From Paramacrobiotus richtersi (lineage: Eukaryota > Tardigrada > Eutardigrada > Parachela > Macrobiotidae): DNA of 37,913 bases. The notes beneath the pieces were generated by a model. The model made no database searches. It was not told the origin of the DNA and worked only from the letters and a program-made list of their open reading frames with translations. Every line of letters starts with the position of its first letter. The first letter of the stretch is position 1. The stretch covers positions 1 through 37,913 of the forward strand of contig JAQGAU010000147.1 of assembly GCA_034698045.1 (NCBI GenBank). The letters run 5' to 3'. The position numbers and the translations under genes were made by a program. This document shows, one piece after another, positions 33,434 through 37,913 of the stretch.

Positions 33434-34010
33434 ATGCATTCTTATACGCTGGTTATAATCAGTAACTTGGCCCTGTTGTTGTTGTGTGAAGCGGCCGTCA
33501 CTGCAGAGAAAGGTTAGTTGACGAAAAATAATTCAGTTTGTTGTACTGGGATGGGATGCAGCATAAACTGAGTACTCTGCCCGACCAGACACCGCAACAG
33601 CCACCATTTCCCACAAGGTGCACATGACCTACACCAGCGCCAAGGATCGCGATGCGAAACTGCGGGCTCTCTTAAACCGATGGAAGACCATCCTGGGTAA
33701 GCAATGTGGCTGCTGTTGTGTAGTTCGACTATCAACCGTTTGAGGACCGATTGCAGCACAACCGGACTTCGGCCAGCGCACGGCCACTGGAATCGAGCTA
33801 AGCAGCGAGAGGCCGTTGGAAAAGGGCCATCTCGTTGTCTACGAAGTCGTCTATAGGAAAACCAACAAGCAGGACCCCACGGCCACCAAGAGCAAAGCTA
33901 CTGCTGCCCTGGACAAGTTACTCAAACAACAACCCATCAATGGAGTTTCAGCCGCCTCCGGTAGTCGAACGCGCCTTCGCAGCCTCATGGCGTTTGACGT
34001 GCTCGAGTAA
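33434..34010 (+). CDS. Small secreted protein, SEA-like fold (tandem copy 1)
   Basis: Three exons: 33434-33512, 33589-33696, 33757-34010; 146 aa, all phase-1 introns. Residues 1-24 form a signal peptide (hydrophobic LALLLLCEAAVTA). The mature part begins TISHKVHMTYTSAKDRD, then a helix with KLRALLNRW, a DFGQRTATGIEL strand, then EKGHLVVYEVVYRK, a long Lys/Ala helix (KATAALDKLL) and a basic tail. The order of strands and helices and the GHLVVYEVVY strand resemble SEA domains, which occur next to mucin-like or membrane proteins. The GSVVV self-cleavage site of many SEA domains is not conserved (GHLVV). SEA assignment is an inference from pattern, not a firm homology. A closely similar first half begins at 37645, so this is one of a tandem pair. 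Confidence 0.7.
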
Positions 34011-34529
34011 ATGCTATTCGTTTCCGGGCAGTGTTTCCTTATATGTATCTGTAGTTTTAGTTGTACCATGCATATACAGCATCTCTTAACGTGACAGAAA
34101 TGAATGCCCGACAAGTGTGTGCATATATAGTTCGAGTATGGTCAGATTCTCTCATGTTTAGACCAAATGTTGTCCAAGTATGTTCTAAAAGCGCTCAGAC
34201 TCCCCTGCATCCGTGAAACACATTGAGAATCAGCTCTACCAATGGTCAGTTTTAATCGAATTCTACCTCGATTATGCACGGAAAAGGTTCGTAAACATTT
34301 CCGTATAAAGCGTAACTGTTAAGCAATTTGGCTGGAATCGCTCGAACCCGAGTCAACTTTCACACAAGTTGTAACAGAATACATTGGGTTTTAATTTCGA
34401 CATCTGAGAAGCTGGCCGTTAGTCTGAAATTCTACCCTTCGGATCTGTATCATGCGAGTTGCAACCATTCACATACATTAACTACTTACCGTGGTAATCT
34501 GACACAGAACGCCATACGAAGATGCCGAG
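34011..34529. other. Spacer downstream of SEA-like copy 1
   Basis: The sequence is mixed, with a TATATA-like element near 34126 and short frames only. Nothing recognisable was found. Confidence 0.35.
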
Positions 34530-35428
34530 ATGAAGGCTCCTTTCCTGAAGCGCTTTCTGGTTGCGTTTTTCACTTGCGGACGCAGTCTTATTCTTTTTCG
34601 TTTGGCTCGTTAGGTCGTTTTTGAAAGGCAGATCAAGGAAACCCAGATAAAAATAAGATTAATGACAGAAACGACACTTTTTACCAAATACCTGCCATTT
34701 TTATGTTCTTTTACGTATGTAACGGTAGGTTCCCAGCTGAGCACCGTCCACAATAACTACTCATCTCGAGCCACTGTGATTGGGCAGGATAGATGTCGAC
34801 ACGTTTCGAAAGGGAAACCCTTAAAATACAAGCAACATATTTCCATATATGTATTCGAATGTTATGATTATGAGCGATTATATGTTATGCTCCCTGCTCG
34901 CACTCGACACGTTTGAGAAAAACTTTCATAACCTTGGCAGGTGCTGACAGTTTTCGAAGTATTGGTAACCCGGTGGGGTGTGATATCAGCGTCGATCGAC
35001 GAGGAACCACGTTTGCCCGAATTGGTAGTTTCAAAGAATGTGCTGATAAAATTAACAACGAAGATATGTGGCCGTAAACGTCTGGAACACTAAACCAAAA
35101 GGTCATGCGGACACTTTTGCCTAATAAAATCCATTCTCTACCCTTACTGAGTGCGACATTCACACGTTATTCTGAAGAGACAATTGGTATCATATCCATC
35201 AAAGCGTGTCAAGTTTAGTATTAGGAGACCCCAACGGCAGTGCCGCATTTTCCTCAGCGACAGCAAGATGCTGGTCTCCCTGGAAAATGATGGAGATAGA
35301 TTTTTGAATAATGTGCAGGTATTCTGCGTTAGCGCTCTCCATGAAAGTGTTGGTTTGATCATATCCATACAAAATATTATAATATATAGCTTATTTGGCA
35401 GGATTGCCGGGACTGTGCGTCAGATTAG
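34530..35428 (+). CDS. Possible small secreted PAN/Apple-like protein, four exons
   Basis: Tentative model: 34530-34608, 34941-35073, 35219-35318, 35402-35428; 112 aa, with phases agreeing at every junction (1, 2, 0). Exons 2 and 3 are the best-supported part. Exon 2 encodes SIGNPVGCDISVDRRG followed by FARIGSFKECADKINNEDMW, and exon 3 encodes PQRQCRIFLSDSKMLVSL and ends at CAG/GTATTC. Exon 4 adds DCRDCASD and a stop. The run Cys, Phe-x-x-Ile, Ser-Phe-x-Glu-Cys-Ala, then Cys-x-Ile-Phe recalls the PAN/Apple fold used in extracellular binding, but some of its usual cysteines are absent. Exon 1 has an ATG and a weak signal-like peptide (MKAPFLKRFLVAFF) with a GTTAGG donor, and is the least certain part. 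None of this forms a long open frame, so single-frame scans miss it. Confidence 0.4.
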
Positions 35429-35449
35429 CTGATCCAAATCACAATCCTC

Positions 35450-35541
35450 CAATACATTATCGATCGCTTCGCTTAATGTATTGACCTTGCTAACTACTGC
35501 TAATGCGCTTGCTTTGGGCGGGATGGGATGTTACATCCCAG
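35450..35541. repeat. Two adjacent palindromes
   Basis: CAATACATTA at 35450-35459 pairs exactly with TAATGTATTG at 35474-35483 around a 14-nt loop containing CGATCG. About 40 nt on, TGGGATGT (35524-35531) and ACATCCCA (35533-35540) form a second perfect stem with one central base. GCTTTGGGC is repeated directly on either side of the second stem. There is no associated gene or element. Confidence 0.55.
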
Positions 35542-35615
35542 CACGCTTTGGGCATGGGCGGTTTGCGAAAGTGCCAAAAGGTCAAATCCATTACTGCAAG
35601 TACGCTGTGCCATAA

Positions 35616-35713
35616 ATGGCTAACACGGACGTGAATCCCAACAGCTGCACACTGAGCATACAACCGCCCGGGAAACCTAACGTGCTTCCGCTGTATATGG
35701 GCAGTGTCGGCAG
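35616..35713 (+). CDS. Isolated coding-like first exon (hypothetical)
   Basis: ATG at 35616 opens 32 codons (MANTDVNPNSCTLSIQPPGK, then PNVLPLYMGSVG) with a protein-like mixture, ending in AG before a GTAACG donor (phase 2). A continuation in matching phase is possible through a short exon at about 35792-35816 and then from about 35888 to a TAA near 35944, giving about 59 residues. Those junctions are weak. There is no signal peptide and no recognised family. Confidence 0.3.
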
Positions 35714-35944
35714 GTAACGTTGGCAGTTTTCTTGTGCCTTGTCACAAACGATCTTTTAACTGTGCCGGATATTCCCATAACTTGGTCGTAAGGATTACAC
35801 TGAGAATTTGCCGAAACGTAGGTATTTAAAATATGATCAGGACTACATTAATGTTGTTTTATTGATTTTGCTACTCCTTATTTTGACAGTTTACCACCCT
35901 CCATAAGGAGGACAGATGCAGTACTGTAAGATGTGCAACCATAT

Positions 35945-36752
35945 AATATATGAGTATACAGTACGACAATAAACCGGCAAACAACTTAACTCAGAGACTG
36001 ATTCGTTCGTTCCTGCTTTTCGTTAGGTATACATGCAGTACTGCACTTGTAACCTTGAAATCCAAGGTACGACTGCACTCTGTTACAAATAACGACAGCA
36101 TTAATTTAACCGAGCATAGTCGATATCGTATTAATCTGTACTTTGCAACTGTCGCACCAGCTCATTCGCTAATAATCTGACGAAATTCTGAATCTGAGTC
36201 TGCGCCCACAAGGCTGCCATTCGCTGGAGCGAGTTATGTGTGATTTGGAAGGTATCGAGTGGAGCACAATCTTTCAAGCTGCTCAGGTTCCTCCAAGTTT
36301 TGCAGTGCATCTGCTGTAGTGACTGACAAATTATGCCGATATACAGTAGTTAACATCTCACATCTGCTTCCGTTGTACTTTTCTGTTTTGGTGTTCACGT
36401 GGCACGCCGACGTGGTTTGGTTGTGCGGTTATTCTAGCCCGTAGTGAGCGAATGTGTTTTCCTAGGTACCTACATTTCGTTACACTTACACCTAGCTACT
36501 GTCACCATCCGTGCTCCAAATCAGGCTGACCACAGACCACCCAATGCCGATAACGGTAACGACTATCGAACCAGAACGGCCGGGATATCGCTTTCGGAAC
36601 ACGGATGGTCAGAATTAGGAGCAGCGTTTTCCTGTCAAAAGAAGCCTACTCTTCACTGAAAACGTTCCGTACGCTCGAGAATGTTGAGTGATCCGAAGTT
36701 ATGAAACGTTTACGTGTACCTTTCCCTTATTAACAATTGTAAGTTGTGTCAG
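35945..36752. other. Region with only weak coding hints
   Basis: The frame at 36494-36659 reads a plausible C-terminus (TVTIRAPNQADHRPP..., ending KKPTLH) after an AG, but no convincing upstream exon or signal peptide was found. A short exon-like piece near 36211-36250 is similarly unsupported. No repeats or RNA genes were seen. Confidence 0.3.
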
Positions 36753-36983
36753 ATGTTTGGAAGACATAATATGGTTTCTGTATCGATACTTTGCGTTGTT
36801 CCCTTTGCTTCTCTGGATGCTGCACTGCCCGGTAAATATGCCATGTTGGTTTTGTGCAAATGGTCTGACGCCAAAGCGTACCATTACGATTGTGTAAGAC
36901 CTAGAAACCAAATAAATCGCCCAACATTTCGAGACCGTTGCGAGGATGAGAACCGTCTTCTCGCGGTGTGGGACTTGGACTAA
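36753..36983 (+). CDS. Possible one-exon small secreted cysteine-containing protein
   Basis: The frame from ATG 36753 gives 76 aa; the in-frame ATG at 36771 gives 70 aa and a better signal peptide (MVSVSILCVVPFASLDAALP). The mature part, about 50 residues, has three cysteines (LCKWSD, YDCVRP, DRCEDE) and ends AVWDLD. Length and layout fit a small secreted peptide like its neighbours. An odd number of cysteines, the lack of a TATA box and the lack of homology I can name keep this tentative. A GTAAAT after the signal peptide could act as a donor, but no good partner follows. Confidence 0.35.
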   Translation: MFGRHNMVSVSILCVVPFASLDAALPGKYAMLVLCKWSDAKAYHYDCVRPRNQINRPTFRDRCEDENRLLAVWDLD

Positions 36984-37644
36984 ACTTGATTATTAGAAGT
37001 TGATGATATGATCGATCGCAGTTTCAAACCGCTCTTTCCAGCGCTTTATATTGCTTTATCCATCTCATGACCACGCTTATACTGTAAGTTAGGACCGTAT
37101 ATACGTAGGTAGAAGTACCTATCGTGTTTGGGTAACGTTTACGCTTGCAGTGCATACCTGATATGCGAACGTTGTAATACCGGTACATCTGTTTATCTGC
37201 TAGTACAGTAGGCAGCTGCTGTACATGACTAGTACTGTGTGTGCATGGAATCTGAACCACAGCAGGTAAATGCAAACGAGCATTGTACAGTCATTGAAGC
37301 AGTTGTCTGCAAACTGATCAGGCACTTTATAATAACATCGTAGACCAAACTGTGGTTCAGTCGCTTATTCATACCCAGCCGGAAACATCTGTCTAGCCTC
37401 CAGCTGAACAACTTGACCAACGAACATGGCGCTCCCATAAGCCAAATTCTTATGAAACTTATGTGACAGTACTGCATGTTAGAAGTGCTGCGAGCGATCG
37501 CGAACAACACATTCACCGGCTGTGCAGTGGATTACAAGATGAACACTCACGCTGTGTCTTGCAAGAAGAAGCCAAAACCAGTAGATTAAGTGAACAGCGT
37601 GAGCGAGCCGTGTGTGTTGTTATCGCACTCCAGAAAACACAAGG
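36984..37644. other. Spacer upstream of SEA-like copy 2
   Basis: No supported gene. The only element worth naming is a weak TTATAATAA at about 37326. It should contain the promoter of the second SEA-like gene. Confidence 0.35.
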
Positions 37645-37913
37645 ATGTATCATACGTTGGCGATGATCAGCCCGTTCGCCTTGCTGTTGTTGTGTGTCAG
37701 TGTGGGGGCCGTCACTGCAGAGGACGGTAAGCTAACTATACTTACTAAGCAATGTTTTGCCAGTTCGTTACGAAGGGAGTAAAAGTTAAAGTGAATGCTC
37801 TGATTAAATAGACACCGCACCATCCAGTGGATCCAACATTTCCCACAAGGTGCGGATGACCTACACCAGTCCGGAGGATCGTGATGAGAAACTACAGGCC
37901 CTCTTAGCCCGAT
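37645..37913 (+). CDS. Small secreted protein, SEA-like (tandem copy 2, cut by window end)
   Basis: Exon 1 is 37645-37726 and exon 2 starts at 37812 and runs off the window. The signal peptide (ALLLLCVSVGAVTA) and the phase-1 junction GACG/GTAAGC...ATAG match copy 1 exactly in position. The mature start NISHKVRMTYTSPEDRDEKL followed by QALLAR aligns with copy 1 with only a few changes and a short insertion (APSSGSN). The start is the ATG equivalent to that of copy 1. At least one more exon must lie to the right. The function is unknown, and the SEA-like reading is inherited from copy 1. Confidence 0.7.

Noticed and set aside
1..37913. tRNA, rRNA, CRISPR arrays, operons and viral elements
   Set aside because: I looked for T-arm box-B sequences, rRNA blocks, regular spaced repeats and capsid or polymerase-like frames and found none that hold up. 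The intron-rich gene structure also argues against a prokaryotic source.

Overview
This is a eukaryotic, animal-type window. Its genes are split by GT-AG introns, most of them about 50-150 bp, and exons are clearly richer in G+C than introns. The encoded families are metazoan: BTB/BACK adaptor, Sbf/MTMR5-13, SUN protein, rhodopsin-like GPCR, SEA-like secreted proteins. The compact layout and the divergence of the proteins suggest a small ecdysozoan, most likely a tardigrade. That assignment is inference, not something the sequence proves.

Layout. 1-2.2 kb: no supported gene. 2228-2782 (-): a three-exon gene for a roughly 99-aa secreted protein. 3343-3769: a 427-bp foldback (MITE-like) element with arms of about 180 bp. 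3981-5918 (+): TATA box and six-exon BTB/BACK gene. 5.9-7.85 kb: gene-poor. 7857-9857 (-): two-exon, multi-pass family 2 glycosyltransferase with its own TATA box. 10676-24712 (-): a 22-exon Sbf gene (pseudophosphatase and DENN-type Rab exchange factor, about 2,032 aa). Its AT-rich introns include a 65-bp minisatellite, and its first intron is 3.6 kb. 26486-28786 (+): four-exon SUN-domain gene, divergent from Sbf. 30986-32588 (+): four-exon peptide-receptor-like GPCR. 33434-34010 and 37645-end (+): two tandem paralogues encoding small secreted SEA-like proteins, the second cut by the window end. Between the paralogues lie weaker candidates: a PAN/Apple-like secreted gene (34530-35428), an isolated coding-like exon (35616-35713) and a one-exon secreted ORF (36753-36983).

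The genes do not form one pathway. Sbf and SUN are housekeeping membrane-traffic and nuclear-envelope genes sharing a 1.8-kb divergent intergenic region. The right end (32.6-37.9 kb) looks like a nursery of small, lineage-specific secreted proteins around a GPCR. Non-coding DNA from about 11 to 28.4 kb is strongly AT-rich with long homopolymers, while non-coding DNA on both sides is balanced in composition. All exon models come from reading splice sites, phases and family alignments by eye. I recognised no tRNA, rRNA, CRISPR array or viral element.
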